Source of the DNA: Ectothiorhodospiraceae bacterium BW-2
GTDB lineage: Bacteria > Pseudomonadota > Gammaproteobacteria > Thiohalomonadales > Thiohalomonadaceae
DNA length: 64,000 nucleotides
NCBI GenBank assembly: GCA_008375315.1
Contig: CP032507.1
Coordinates: forward strand, 3,682,071 to 3,746,070
Direction of reading: 5' to 3'
Of this stretch, positions 8,295 to 17,596 are shown in pieces. Every line of letters starts with the position of its first letter. The first letter of the stretch is position 1. Both the position numbers and the translations under genes were made by a program. The notes below the pieces were generated by a model, which was given only the letters and a program-made list of their open reading frames with translations, was not told the origin of the DNA and made no database searches.

Positions 8295-10493
8295 ATGGCT
8301 AGACTATGGGCTATGAAATACGAACAAAACGATGGCCTCTATCTGCTGCAAATTAGCATTCATGGCCTTATTCGAAGGGAAAACCTCGAATTAGGGCGTG
8401 ATGCCGATACCGGTGGTCAAATAAAATATGTCATTGAGCTAGCAAGCGAGCTCGGTCACCACTCGGCGATTGCTCGGCTCGATCTCATCACCCGACAGTT
8501 GCAAGATGAGACCATCGCCGCCGACTATGCTGAGCCCTTTGAGCAGCTAAGTCCCCGAGCGCAAATTGTTCGCATCCCCTGCGGCGATAACCGCTATATC
8601 GTCAAAGAGCAGCTCTGGGACTATCTCGATAACTTTGCCGATAACCTACTTGACTATCTAAGCGAGCAGCCTCGTCTGCCCGATCTCATCCATAGCCACT
8701 ACGCCGATGCCGGTTATGTCGCTACCCGTCTATCGCACCAGCTCGGTATCCCCCTAGTCCATACCGGCCACTCCCTCGGTCGCAGTAAGCGTAAACGGCT
8801 ACTCGCCACCGGGCTCAATAGCGATACCTTAGAGCAGCGTTACAACATCTCCCGCCGCATTGAGGCTGAGGAGCAGACGCTCGGCAGCGCCGACCGGATT
8901 ATCACCAGCACCTATCAGGAGATTGAGGAGCAGTACGGCCTCTACGACTACTACCAGCCAGATAGGATGCGGGTCGTCCCCCCCGGTACCGATTTAAGCC
9001 GCTTCTACCCCCCCGATGGCAGCGAAACCGACTCCCATCTCCTAGCCATGCTCGGCCACTTTCTGCGCCAGCCCGAAAAGCCACCGATTCTGGCCATCTC
9101 CCGCCCCGATCAGCGCAAAAATATCATCACCCTCATAGAGGCCTATGGGGAGTCTTTGGCGCTACAGCAGCAGGCCAATCTCATTATTATCGCCGGGAAT
9201 CGGGACGATATTCGTGAGTTAGAGAGTGGCGCACAAGAGGTGTTAACCGATATTCTACTCACGATTGATCTCTACGATCTCTACGGTAAGGTCGCCTACC
9301 CTAAACACCATAGTAGCGATGATATCCCCCTCTTCTATCGATTAGCCGCCAAACTAGGGGGAATCTTTATCAATCCGGCGCTCACTGAACCGTTCGGGCT
9401 GACGCTCATTGAGGCCGCCGCCTGCGGTCTGCCGATTATTGCCACAGAAGATGGCGGACCGGTCGATATTATCGGCAACTGCCACAACGGCTTTTTAATC
9501 GACCCGCTCAGCCACGACGATATTAGCCAAAAGTGTCTGCAACTACTACAACATCAGGAGCTGTGGGAGCAGATGGCTCACAACGGCGCTCAAGGGGTGG
9601 CGCGACACTACTCCTGGTCGGCCCATGTTACCCGCTATCTTGAGGTGATACGACCGGTCATCGATAAGAGTGAACCGGTCATCCAGAGCCGTCCGCAGCG
9701 GCGGCAGATGCTCTACCACGATCGCGCCATCTTTAGCGATATCGATCAGAGCCTAATCGGCGAGCCGAAAGCGCTGCGGCAGTTTATTCAGCTATTGCAA
9801 CAAAATCGACTCTGCACCACCTTTGGCATCGCGACCGGTCGCCGACTCGATTCGGCGCTAAAGCTGTTTCGTCAAGAGGGGTTACCGCAGCCCGATATCT
9901 TAATCACCAGCCTCGGTACCGAGATCTACTACGCCCCTAATCTGACCCGTGATACCGCTTGGAGCGACCATATCAACCATTTATGGGATAGAAAGCGGCT
10001 GCTACGACTGATGACCGATATCGAAGGGATATCGCTACAGCCGAAACGGGAGCAGAGCCCCTTTAAACTCAGCTACTTTATTGATCCCGATATCGCCCCA
10101 TCGGTTAACGATATCTACCACTACCTGCTCCAGAACGATCAGTCGGTTAATCTGGTGATGTCGTTTGGAATGTACCTCGATCTGCTACCGGCTAGGGCCT
10201 CTAAAGGCCAAGCCCTACGCTGGGTCGCCCGCCAGTGGGAGATTCCATTAGACCATATCCTGACCGCCGGCGGCTCCGGTGCCGATGAGGATATGATGCG
10301 CGGCAACACCCTAGCGGTCGTGGTCGCTAACCGCCACCATGAGGAGCTCTCGGAACTTGCCGATGTAGAGAGGATCTACTTTGCTACCCAAAAGTGCGCC
10401 GCCGGCATTATTGAGGCGATCGAACACTACCACTTTTTTGATCTGTGCCGTCTCAATCATAACCCACCCTCAAAGAGTCCCGACAATGTATGA
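8295..10493 (+). CDS. sps: Sucrose-phosphate synthase with C-terminal sucrose-phosphatase-like HAD domain
   Basis: Makes sucrose-6-phosphate from UDP-glucose and fructose-6-phosphate. The N-terminal part is a GT4 glycosyltransferase: ISIHGLIRRENLELGRDADTGGQ (donor/acceptor loop), HTGHSLGRSKRKRL, VPPGTDLSRF, and the E-x7-E region TEPFGLTLIEAAACGLP near residue 370. After about residue 475 comes a HAD phosphatase domain with the nucleophile motif SDIDQSL and TSLGTEIYY, probably for dephosphorylation to sucrose. The start is uncertain between TTG 8277, ATG 8295 and ATG 8313; none has a strong ribosome-binding site. Its stop overlaps the next gene by 8 bases, tying sucrose synthesis to amylosucrase. 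Confidence 0.9.
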   Translation: MARLWAMKYEQNDGLYLLQISIHGLIRRENLELGRDADTGGQIKYVIELASELGHHSAIARLDLITRQLQDETIAADYAEPFEQLSPRAQIVRIPCGDNRYIVKEQLWDYLDNFADNLLDYLSEQPRLPDLIHSHYADAGYVATRLSHQLGIPLVHTGHSLGRSKRKRLLATGLNSDTLEQRYNISRRIEAEEQTLGSADRIITSTYQEIEEQYGLYDYYQPDRMRVVPPGTDLSRFYPPDGSETDSHLLAMLGHFLRQPEKPPILAISRPDQRKNIITLIEAYGESLALQQQANLIIIAGNRDDIRELESGAQEVLTDILLTIDLYDLYGKVAYPKHHSSDDIPLFYRLAAKLGGIFINPALTEPFGLTLIEAAACGLPIIATEDGGPVDIIGNCHNGFLIDPLSHDDISQKCLQLLQHQELWEQMAHNGAQGVARHYSWSAHVTRYLEVIRPVIDKSEPVIQSRPQRRQMLYHDRAIFSDIDQSLIGEPKALRQFIQLLQQNRLCTTFGIATGRRLDSALKLFRQEGLPQPDILITSLGTEIYYAPNLTRDTAWSDHINHLWDRKRLLRLMTDIEGISLQPKREQSPFKLSYFIDPDIAPSVNDIYHYLLQNDQSVNLVMSFGMYLDLLPARASKGQALRWVARQWEIPLDHILTAGGSGADEDMMRGNTLAVVVANRHHEELSELADVERIYFATQKCAAGIIEAIEHYHFFDLCRLNHNPPSKSPDNV

Positions 10494-12435
10494 ACAGGTC
10501 TCCCATACACTGCTAAACGACATTCTGCTAGAGCTGAAACCCGATATCCGTAGTCAAAATATCCGCCACTTCTATACTCGGCTAGGGGCCAACTTCTACA
10601 ATATCTACTCACTCTTTCACCACCTCTATGGTCGGCGAGACGACTTTAGACTCCACGCCCAAAATCTGGTCGAGACAATGGCGCGGCAATATATTCGCCG
10701 CCCCGACGCCTTAAAACAGCTCGATCTGGAGCGGGAGCGAGATCACAACTGGTTTCTACACCAGCAGTGGGTAGGAATGGCACTCTATAGCGACGGCTTT
10801 GCCGGTAATCTGAACGGCCTACGGGAGCGGGCTCACTACTTTCAGGAGCTAGGGGTGAATATGATCCATCTCATGCCGATCCTCAAATGTCCCCGCGGCG
10901 CGAGTGACGGCGGCTATGCGGTGAGCGATTTTCGCCAAATTGACTCCCGCATCGGCACCATGAGCGATTTAGAGCAGCTCATCGAAGAGCTACACCGGCG
11001 CGACATTTTAGTGACGCTCGATGTTGTCCTAAACCATACCTCCAATGAGCATGAGTGGGCAAAACTGGCTCGTAGGGGGCAGACAAAGTATCAGGACTAC
11101 TACTATCTCTTCGAGAATCGCGAAGTGCCCGATATGTTCGAACAGACGATGCCGGAGATATTCCCCGAGATGTCCCCCGGCAACTTCACCTGGGATGAAC
11201 AGATGAGCAAGTGGGTGATGACCGTCTTTAATAGCTACCAGTGGGATCTCAACTACACCAATCCTGCGGTCTTTATCGAAATGCTCGATATTATCCTCTA
11301 CTGGGCTAACAAGGGGGCCGACATTATCCGTCTCGATGCGGTCGCCTTTTTATGGAAGAAGATCGGCAGCACCTGCCAAAATGAGCGCGAAGCCCATCTG
11401 CTACTACAATTAATGAAAGATTGCTGTCAGGTCACCGCCCCAGGAATGATCTTTATCGCCGAAGCGATTGTGGCACCGGTGGAGATTATCAAATATTTTG
11501 GTGAAGATGCCATTAATGCCAAAGAGTGCGAAATCGCCTACAACGCCACCTTTATGGCGCTATTGTGGGATGCGATTGCCACCAAAAATACCCGCCTACT
11601 CTATCAGGGACTCAAATCGCTACCCGACAAACTAGAGCGGGCGACTTGGCTCAACTATGTCCGCTGCCACGACGATATTGGACTCGGATTTGATGATCAC
11701 GATATTCGTATTGTCGGTTACGAACCCCTCGCCCATCGCCGCTTTCTGGTTGACTACTTTACCGGTGAGTATCCCGGCTCGACCGCAAAAGGGCTCCCCT
11801 TTGGCTGCAACGACAAAACGGGCGATGCCCGTATCTCTGGCACCCTCGCCTCTTTAGTCGGACTACACTACGCCTTAGAGCACGACGATGAGCATGAGCT
11901 CGATAGCGCCATTCGCAGAGTGATGCTGCTCCACAGCATGATTCTCTCCTTCGGCGGTATTCCGCTGCTCTACTACGGCGATGAGCTAGGCACCCGTAAC
12001 GACTGCTCTTTTGTCGAAGATGAGAGCAAAATTAACGACACCCGCTGGGCTCACCGCCCTAAAATCGACTGGGAGAGGGCCGATCTACGCTGGCAGCCGG
12101 GGAGTGTCGAGTATCGTATCTTTCAGGGGTTACGCAACTTAATCGCGGTACGCAAGGAGATCCCCTCGTTTGCCGACTTTAACAACCGCGAGCTGCTCGA
12201 TATCGATAACCCGCACCTCTTTGTCTTTATCCGCTTTAACCTAACGATGCCCGGCAGCGTGCTCGTGGTCGCCAACTTTGATCACCATCCTCAATACCTC
12301 AATCTCGATACCATGCCCCACCGCGCCTTTTCACAACCGACTCCCCTACTCGATCTCATTAGTGGCGACCGCCCCGCGATGTTTGAGAACCAGTTAGTTA
12401 TCCCCCCCTACCACTGCTACTGGTTAACCCAATAA
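10486..12435 (+). CDS. ams: Amylosucrase (GH13 family)
   Basis: Transfers glucose from sucrose onto an alpha-1,4-glucan, releasing fructose (can also hydrolyse sucrose). 649 residues, the usual amylosucrase length, with an all-helical N-terminal domain before the (beta/alpha)8 barrel. GH13 motifs: DVVLNHTSNEHEW, the nucleophile Asp in IIRLDAVAFLWK, the acid/base Glu in MIFIAEAI, and the amylosucrase-type YVRCHDDIGLGFDDHDI. The ATG at 10486 overlaps the end of the sucrose-phosphate synthase gene, so translation is probably coupled. Together the pair suggests sucrose is made and then channelled into glucan and fructose. Sucrose hydrolase or another GH13_4 enzyme is the main alternative. Confidence 0.88.
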   Translation: MYEQVSHTLLNDILLELKPDIRSQNIRHFYTRLGANFYNIYSLFHHLYGRRDDFRLHAQNLVETMARQYIRRPDALKQLDLERERDHNWFLHQQWVGMALYSDGFAGNLNGLRERAHYFQELGVNMIHLMPILKCPRGASDGGYAVSDFRQIDSRIGTMSDLEQLIEELHRRDILVTLDVVLNHTSNEHEWAKLARRGQTKYQDYYYLFENREVPDMFEQTMPEIFPEMSPGNFTWDEQMSKWVMTVFNSYQWDLNYTNPAVFIEMLDIILYWANKGADIIRLDAVAFLWKKIGSTCQNEREAHLLLQLMKDCCQVTAPGMIFIAEAIVAPVEIIKYFGEDAINAKECEIAYNATFMALLWDAIATKNTRLLYQGLKSLPDKLERATWLNYVRCHDDIGLGFDDHDIRIVGYEPLAHRRFLVDYFTGEYPGSTAKGLPFGCNDKTGDARISGTLASLVGLHYALEHDDEHELDSAIRRVMLLHSMILSFGGIPLLYYGDELGTRNDCSFVEDESKINDTRWAHRPKIDWERADLRWQPGSVEYRIFQGLRNLIAVRKEIPSFADFNNRELLDIDNPHLFVFIRFNLTMPGSVLVVANFDHHPQYLNLDTMPHRAFSQPTPLLDLISGDRPAMFENQLVIPPYHCYWLTQ

Positions 12436-12461
12436 TATCTGTTACTTCCCCTGACCATAGC

Positions 12462-13307
12462 CTACATATCGAGCCAGTGCTGCCATAACCAGCCACTAAT
12501 AAAACCGCCAACCATCCCACTGATCAGACCGGCACTAGCGACTGTCGGCAACATGGCGGTCATCTGCACCACGAGCGCCTGATACTCCCCCGCTAACGGC
12601 GGATCGAGCGATGCGGCAATTAACCACAACCCCACCGTCACAAACAGCGACACCGCCATACCGACCAGCGCCCCATCGGCAGGAGGCGGCAATAACTTCT
12701 CAAACCAACCGATAAACCGCAACACCAACCGAGTATAGAACAGCCCCACCACCGGACAGAGAATAGCCACCATTATCGTCGGCGTCAGCCGCCACGCCAT
12801 CCAATGAAACAGCCCCACCACCAGCAGCGACACCACCGCACCGGCAACGAGTCCCGTCATCGACTTCGCATCGGCTCTACCGACCCGACTATGGCGCGAA
12901 AAGAGGCCATAACCGGCACCGACCACGATCCCCACTAGCAGCGCATAACCAAACAGCTGTAACGGTTCGACCGCCTCGCCCTTCCAGATAAGATAGAAGA
13001 CACCATAGGCCGACACAAAAAAGGAGAGGATCACCGTCAGGCGCATACTGCCATAGATTAACGCCGCCACTCCCGAAGAGAGGGTACCGGCTAGCAGATA
13101 GGCCAGCCCCCCCCCTCCCCACGGCAACGCAATGGCATAGAAAAAAGCAAACAGCACGCCAAATAGCGTGCCAACAAAGCCCCAAATAACAGCACGCAGA
13201 GTCGATTCTTTCAATAATTCAATCAATTGGGGAGGAATAGCGATACCACATCGTTCACACTCCTCCTCATCTAACCCCAACTCCCGCTTCAGATCATCAT
13301 TTCGCAT
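12462..13307 (-). CDS. Multi-pass membrane protein of unknown function
   Basis: 281 residues. A hydrophilic N-terminus of about 35 residues (MRNDDLKRELGLDEEECERC, with a CxxC-like pair ECERCGI) is followed by roughly eight hydrophobic segments rich in Gly and Ala with Gly zippers (GALIYGS-like, GIVVGAGYGLF). I recognise no transporter signature. It is convergent with amylosucrase and divergent from the CheY-like gene, with no clear functional tie. The ATG at 13307 is well placed and the reading frame is uninterrupted. Confidence 0.7.
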   Translation of the reverse strand: MRNDDLKRELGLDEEECERCGIAIPPQLIELLKESTLRAVIWGFVGTLFGVLFAFFYAIALPWGGGGLAYLLAGTLSSGVAALIYGSMRLTVILSFFVSAYGVFYLIWKGEAVEPLQLFGYALLVGIVVGAGYGLFSRHSRVGRADAKSMTGLVAGAVVSLLVVGLFHWMAWRLTPTIMVAILCPVVGLFYTRLVLRFIGWFEKLLPPPADGALVGMAVSLFVTVGLWLIAASLDPPLAGEYQALVVQMTAMLPTVASAGLISGMVGGFISGWLWQHWLDM

Positions 13308-13414
13308 ACACTACCTCAATTTAACCGCACAAGCCCAATCACCCCTTGCCTCTGTTCATCTTGGCTCGAAGTCCTTACAATAGCACGCAACGAGATAACT
13401 TTTGAGGATTGGCA

Positions 13415-13777
13415 ATGGCAAATATTTTAATCGTAGATGACTCCAACTCAATGCGACAGATGGTTAGTTTCACCCTCAAGGGGGCTGGCCATCACATTAC
13501 CGAGGCCAGTGACGGAGTGCAAGGGCTAACCAAGACGAAGGGGAGTCAGTTCGATCTGATCATTAGCGATATCAATATGCCCAACATGGACGGCATCGCC
13601 ATGGTTAAAGCGGTGCGCCAACTGCCAAACTACAAATTTACCCCCATATTGATGCTAACTACCGAGTCGGCATCACACAAAAAACAGGAGGGCAAAGCGG
13701 CGGGAGCCACCGGCTGGATTATCAAGCCATTTAACCCTAACGGCCTACTCACCACCGTCAACAAAGTGCTGCGCTAA
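13415..13777 (+). CDS. CheY-like single-domain response regulator
   Basis: A 120-residue stand-alone receiver. Acidic pocket DDS at residues 8-10, phosphoacceptor Asp52 in ISDINMPNMDG, Thr in LMLTTES and Lys in WIIKPFN, all as in chemotaxis CheY proteins. The ATG at 13415 has GAGGA six bases upstream; an in-frame TTG at 13409 is less likely. An Hpt protein and a FlgO-like lipoprotein lie downstream on the same strand, which suggests a motility or chemotaxis context. The gene ends in the same frame as the fumarase that follows, with only TAA between. Confidence 0.9.
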   Translation: MANILIVDDSNSMRQMVSFTLKGAGHHITEASDGVQGLTKTKGSQFDLIISDINMPNMDGIAMVKAVRQLPNYKFTPILMLTTESASHKKQEGKAAGATGWIIKPFNPNGLLTTVNKVLR

Positions 13778-13801
13778 CCAACCGCCGCCATACCTAAACC
13801 T

Positions 13802-15379
13802 TTGGAAAACCTCCCCACCTACCACTGTTTTGATGCCGAGGCGGTCAGCCTCGACACCTTTCGCGGCCAACGCATTATCGTGGTCAACCCTGAGAGTCTG
13901 ACACGGCTAGCCGATGAGGCGTTCGGGACGATTAACCATCTGTTTCGCGCCTCTCATCTGCAACAGCTACGACAAATTGTAGAAGACAAACAGACCTCCC
14001 ACAACGACCGCTATGTCGCACTGCAACAGCTAAAAAACGCCGTAACGGCCGCAGAAGGGCGGCTACCGGCGTGCCAAGATACCGGCACAGCGACGATTTA
14101 CGCCCGCAAAGGGGCGCAGATCTGGAGTGGCGGTCACGATATTGCCGCCCTAGAGCAGGGGATTGTTCAAGCCTATCACCGCCTCAACTTGCGCTACTCC
14201 CAACTTGCCCCCCTAACGCTGTTTACAGAGAGAAATACCGGCACCAACCTACCCGCCCAAATCGATATTGAAGCAACTGCGGGGGAGCAGTACCAATTCC
14301 TGTTTCTAGCGAAAGGGGGAGGCTCGGCCAATAAGACCCTCCTCTACCAACAGAGTAAAGCTATCCTCAACCACGACGCACTAGAGCAATTTCTGCGCCA
14401 AGAGCTGCCCAAAATCGGCACCTCCGCCTGCCCCCCCTACCATCTCGCCATCGTCATCGGCGGCACGTCGGCAGAGGCGACCCTAAAGATGGTCAAACTA
14501 GCCGCAGCGCGTTACATCGATAGCTATCTGCCCCACAGTGGTGATGAGAGTGGCCGCCCCTTTCGCGATCTGGCGTTAGAGGCCGAAGTACTAGCGCTCA
14601 CCCGTCAGCTCGGTATCGGTGCCCAATTTGGCGGGCGCTACTTTGCCCACGATGTCAGAGTAGTACGCCTACCGCGTCACGGCGCCTCCTGTCCTATCGG
14701 CATCGGCCTCTCCTGCTCGGCAGATCGCCATCTTACCGCCTATATCGACCGTAACGGGATCTATCTGGAGCAGTTAGAGCGAGATCCAGCCCGTTTTCTA
14801 CCCCAAACCCCTCTAGCCGAATCGGCAGTGATCGACATCGATCTCAACCAACCGCTAGCCGATATCCGCGCCCAGCTTAGTCGGCACCCAGTAGGGACTC
14901 GACTGAGCTTAAACGGCCCCCTCATTGTCGCCCGCGATATTGCCCACGCCCAACTAAAAGCGCAACTCGATAGTGGCGAGCCGCTGCCGGACTACCTCAA
15001 ACAGCACCCCATCTACTACGCCGGTCCGGCTAAGAGCCCCGCCGGCTACCCTAGCGGCTCCTTCGGCCCGACCACCGCTGGCCGCATGGATAGCTATATC
15101 GATCTATTTCAGCGCCACGGCGCAGCCCTCATCACCATCGCCAAGGGTAACCGTAGCCTAGAAGTCACTCGCGCCTGTCACCGCTATGGGGGCTTCTATT
15201 TAGGCTCAATTGGCGGTGTTGGCGCTCAACTGAGCCACGACTCGATTCGGGCGATGACCCCTATCGCCTTTGAGGAGCTAGGCATGGAGGCGATATTTAA
15301 ACTACAGGTAAACAACTTTCCCGCCTTTATTATTATTGATGACAAAGGCAACGACTTCTACGCCACCCCCCACCCATAA
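13802..15379 (+). CDS. fumA: Fumarate hydratase class I (oxygen-sensitive 4Fe-4S)
   Basis: Interconverts fumarate and malate in the TCA cycle. 525 residues, the length of single-chain class I fumarases. Likely cluster ligands are Cys91 (PACQDTGT), Cys210 (GTSACPPYHLAIVIGG) and Cys305 (LSCSADR); also SFGPTTAGRMDSYIDLFQ and the C-terminal beta-domain motifs YLGSIGGVGAQL and EELGMEAIF. The only usable start near the family N-terminus is TTG at 13802; no ATG or GTG lies between the cheY stop and the conserved region, and I see no good ribosome-binding site. Position between two signalling genes is unusual for a TCA enzyme. Confidence 0.9.
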   Translation: MENLPTYHCFDAEAVSLDTFRGQRIIVVNPESLTRLADEAFGTINHLFRASHLQQLRQIVEDKQTSHNDRYVALQQLKNAVTAAEGRLPACQDTGTATIYARKGAQIWSGGHDIAALEQGIVQAYHRLNLRYSQLAPLTLFTERNTGTNLPAQIDIEATAGEQYQFLFLAKGGGSANKTLLYQQSKAILNHDALEQFLRQELPKIGTSACPPYHLAIVIGGTSAEATLKMVKLAAARYIDSYLPHSGDESGRPFRDLALEAEVLALTRQLGIGAQFGGRYFAHDVRVVRLPRHGASCPIGIGLSCSADRHLTAYIDRNGIYLEQLERDPARFLPQTPLAESAVIDIDLNQPLADIRAQLSRHPVGTRLSLNGPLIVARDIAHAQLKAQLDSGEPLPDYLKQHPIYYAGPAKSPAGYPSGSFGPTTAGRMDSYIDLFQRHGAALITIAKGNRSLEVTRACHRYGGFYLGSIGGVGAQLSHDSIRAMTPIAFEELGMEAIFKLQVNNFPAFIIIDDKGNDFYATPHP

Positions 15380-15417
15380 CCGATAGATAGTTAGAGACAG
15401 ACTAGAGAGAACCGCTA

Positions 15418-15771
15418 ATGCCTCCCCCCCTATTCGATCAAAATGAAGCGCTCGCTAGGGCCGGTCACAACGCCACCCTCACCGCTGAGCTATTTACCAT
15501 GTTCCAAGCAGATCTTCCCGAGTATCGCCGAGAGATTGCCGCCTTTAACCGCCATACCCCACTCGCCCCCTTTGTCAATACGATACATAAACTGCTCGGG
15601 GCGACCCGCTACTGCGGCTTTCTAGCGCTGCAACAGCTCGTCACCGAGTGTGATGAGGCGCTAAAGAGCGGAAAAGCAGACCGTTTTCTCTCTCTAAGAG
15701 AGCCGTTGTTAACCCAAATCGACGCCGTCCTTGCCCTAAAATCCCCCTTTACTACCGCTACCGGAAGCTAA
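15418..15771 (+). CDS. Histidine phosphotransfer (Hpt) domain protein
   Basis: 117 residues, mostly helical. The motif IHKLLGATRYCGF at about residues 58-70 matches the Hpt site HxLxGxxxxxG, with the His as phosphoacceptor. Stand-alone Hpt proteins shuttle phosphate between a hybrid kinase and a response regulator; the CheY-like protein upstream or the receiver protein at 7.1-8.2 kb are candidate partners. The ATG at 15418 follows an AGAGAG stretch, and the FlgO-like lipoprotein begins three bases after its stop. Confidence 0.82.
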   Translation: MPPPLFDQNEALARAGHNATLTAELFTMFQADLPEYRREIAAFNRHTPLAPFVNTIHKLLGATRYCGFLALQQLVTECDEALKSGKADRFLSLREPLLTQIDAVLALKSPFTTATGS

Positions 15772-15774
15772 CCC

Positions 15775-16398
15775 ATGCGCTATCTTACTCTACCGCTCCT
15801 CACGCTTATGATTATCCTCTCTAGCTGTAGCTACACCTCACCCACCCCTGTAGCGACGACTAGCCAAGAGGTAGTCGTCATGGCCTCCGCCGAACCAGAC
15901 AGCCTCATTATGGTCTCCTCGGCCACAGCAGCCGAGCATCTAGTCAACCAGATAGGTGAAAAGATGATTGAGGATAGACGGCTGCTAGTGACCAGCTTCG
16001 TCAATATCCATAACCTCAACGATAGCGCCCCCTTCGGTCGAGTCGCAGCACAGATCTACTCGACCCAGTTTACCAACTACGGCTTTTCGGTGCTTGAGAC
16101 CCGTATGCGCTCCAATCTTGCGATTCGTGAACAGCAGGGGGAGTTTATCCTCTCACGGGAGCTCGATCAGATTAGCCAAGAGCATCGAGTGCAGGGGGTA
16201 CTAGTCGGTACCTACGCCATTGCCGGTGAGCAGGTCTTTATTACCGCGCGGGTCATCGACTCGGCCGATAATGTCGCCATCGCCTCCTTCGACTACCGCC
16301 TCCCCCTGAACGACGAGACCCGACCGCTATTTAAGCCGGCCCCCGAACATAGCGATGCAGATCGTTCCCTCTATGGCGGCGTGATCAATAACCGCTAA
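15775..16398 (+). CDS. FlgO-family outer-membrane lipoprotein
   Basis: 207 residues with a lipoprotein signal (LLTLMIILSSC, acylation Cys near residue 18). The mature part matches the FlgO domain: LLVTSFVNIHNLNDSAPFGR, GFSVLETR, a GEFILSREL segment and the closing GVLVGTYAIAGEQVFITARV. In Vibrio and relatives FlgO is an outer-membrane lipoprotein needed for flagellar stability, but many homologues lie outside flagellar loci, so the role here is uncertain. It is the last gene of the cheY-fum-hpt-flgO run and its last 14 bases overlap the convergent propeller gene. Confidence 0.8.
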   Translation: MRYLTLPLLTLMIILSSCSYTSPTPVATTSQEVVVMASAEPDSLIMVSSATAAEHLVNQIGEKMIEDRRLLVTSFVNIHNLNDSAPFGRVAAQIYSTQFTNYGFSVLETRMRSNLAIREQQGEFILSRELDQISQEHRVQGVLVGTYAIAGEQVFITARVIDSADNVAIASFDYRLPLNDETRPLFKPAPEHSDADRSLYGGVINNR

Positions 16399-17596
16399 CA
16401 GCGCTTTGCCACACCGACTCACCGTTATCGTCACTGTTGTGCAGTCCAACTCGCGCCACTAAGCCGGTGTGGGCACCCGGTGCGGTCTCGAACGGTGCCA
16501 TATAGAGCGCATCGCCAACAATAGCGCCACCAATATAGCCCCGACTACCGCTATGGAGGGTTGCCGTATCGCAAAAGTGCCACGCTGCCGGATCATCAAA
16601 CGCTAACGAGCAGTGATAGCGGCTAATCTGCCCATGGTAGCGCCCTTCGGCTAGGCAGTGGGGGATAAAGTAGCAGTCGCCCTCATGATAGAGCGCCCCA
16701 AAAAACCCACGACTATCGGGCTGTAGGGTGGCGGTATCAAAAAAGTCCCACGACGACCCACTCTCCAGCGGCAGGTGGGTGTCATAACGGGCAATTTGGC
16801 CATAACGCCCCTCCCCATCGAAGTAGGGCGAGAGGTAGAGGTAGCGACCATCAAACGCCCCCCCCACAAAACCTCGGCCACGACGGTTAAAACGGCTGAT
16901 ATCGACACTGCGCCAGCTCGCGGCCGACTCAAACTCACCACGATTCGGATCATAAACCATCACCAAACCATGATAGTCGCGCCCCTCACGCACATAGGGG
17001 ACAAACACAATCTGCTCCCCCACCACCACCGCCGAGTGGTAGCCTCGCGCCTCTGGCCAGCCATTCGCTTCGGCATCAAAAAAGTGCCACCCAGCACCGC
17101 TAAAATCGGCGCGAGTATCGTAGCTAGCAAACAGACCATGGTGGCGGCTCCAGCTCTGCTGATAGGGGGAGAGATAGAGCCTACCGGCCGCAAACGCACC
17201 GCTAATATACCCTTTAGCTCCGGCATGTAGCGACTCTAAATCGATCCAGTGCCACCCGTCACGACTCTCAAACGGCACGGTGGTATCGTAACGACAGAGC
17301 TCTCCATGGTGCCCCTGCTGATTATGGTAGGGCACCATATAGAGGTAGCGGCCATCAAAAAAGCCATCGACAAAGCCACAGCTCGCTGAGTTCACCGCTG
17401 CGGTATCGAAAAAGGCCCAGCTCGATGGCAAGCTTAACTCACGCTGAGTATCGTAGCGGGCGACTTGGCCATAGAAATGGCCACTCATCATCGGAATAAA
17501 GTAGAGGTAGCGCTGCCCGTCATAGACTGCGCCGGAGAACCCCTTAGCCGTCGGATTCAATTGACTGATATCGATAAACTCAATAGAAGGTTGCAT
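16385..17596 (-). CDS. Seven-repeat beta-propeller-like protein, function unknown
   Basis: 403 residues made almost entirely of seven repeats of about 55 residues. Each has a start like RGFVGGAFDGRYLYLSPY, a glycine loop, and the end pattern G.IARYDT.....SSWDFFD. Seven such units suggest a seven-bladed beta-propeller. No signal peptide, membrane segment or catalytic motif is visible, so the protein should be cytoplasmic. It is the last gene of the ACP-FkbH operon; its ATG lies 17 bases inside the P-type ATPase gene. It could be a binding scaffold for the pathway product or a partner, which is inference from position only. Confidence 0.72.
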   Translation of the reverse strand: MQPSIEFIDISQLNPTAKGFSGAVYDGQRYLYFIPMMSGHFYGQVARYDTQRELSLPSSWAFFDTAAVNSASCGFVDGFFDGRYLYMVPYHNQQGHHGELCRYDTTVPFESRDGWHWIDLESLHAGAKGYISGAFAAGRLYLSPYQQSWSRHHGLFASYDTRADFSGAGWHFFDAEANGWPEARGYHSAVVVGEQIVFVPYVREGRDYHGLVMVYDPNRGEFESAASWRSVDISRFNRRGRGFVGGAFDGRYLYLSPYFDGEGRYGQIARYDTHLPLESGSSWDFFDTATLQPDSRGFFGALYHEGDCYFIPHCLAEGRYHGQISRYHCSLAFDDPAAWHFCDTATLHSGSRGYIGGAIVGDALYMAPFETAPGAHTGLVARVGLHNSDDNGESVWQSAVSGY

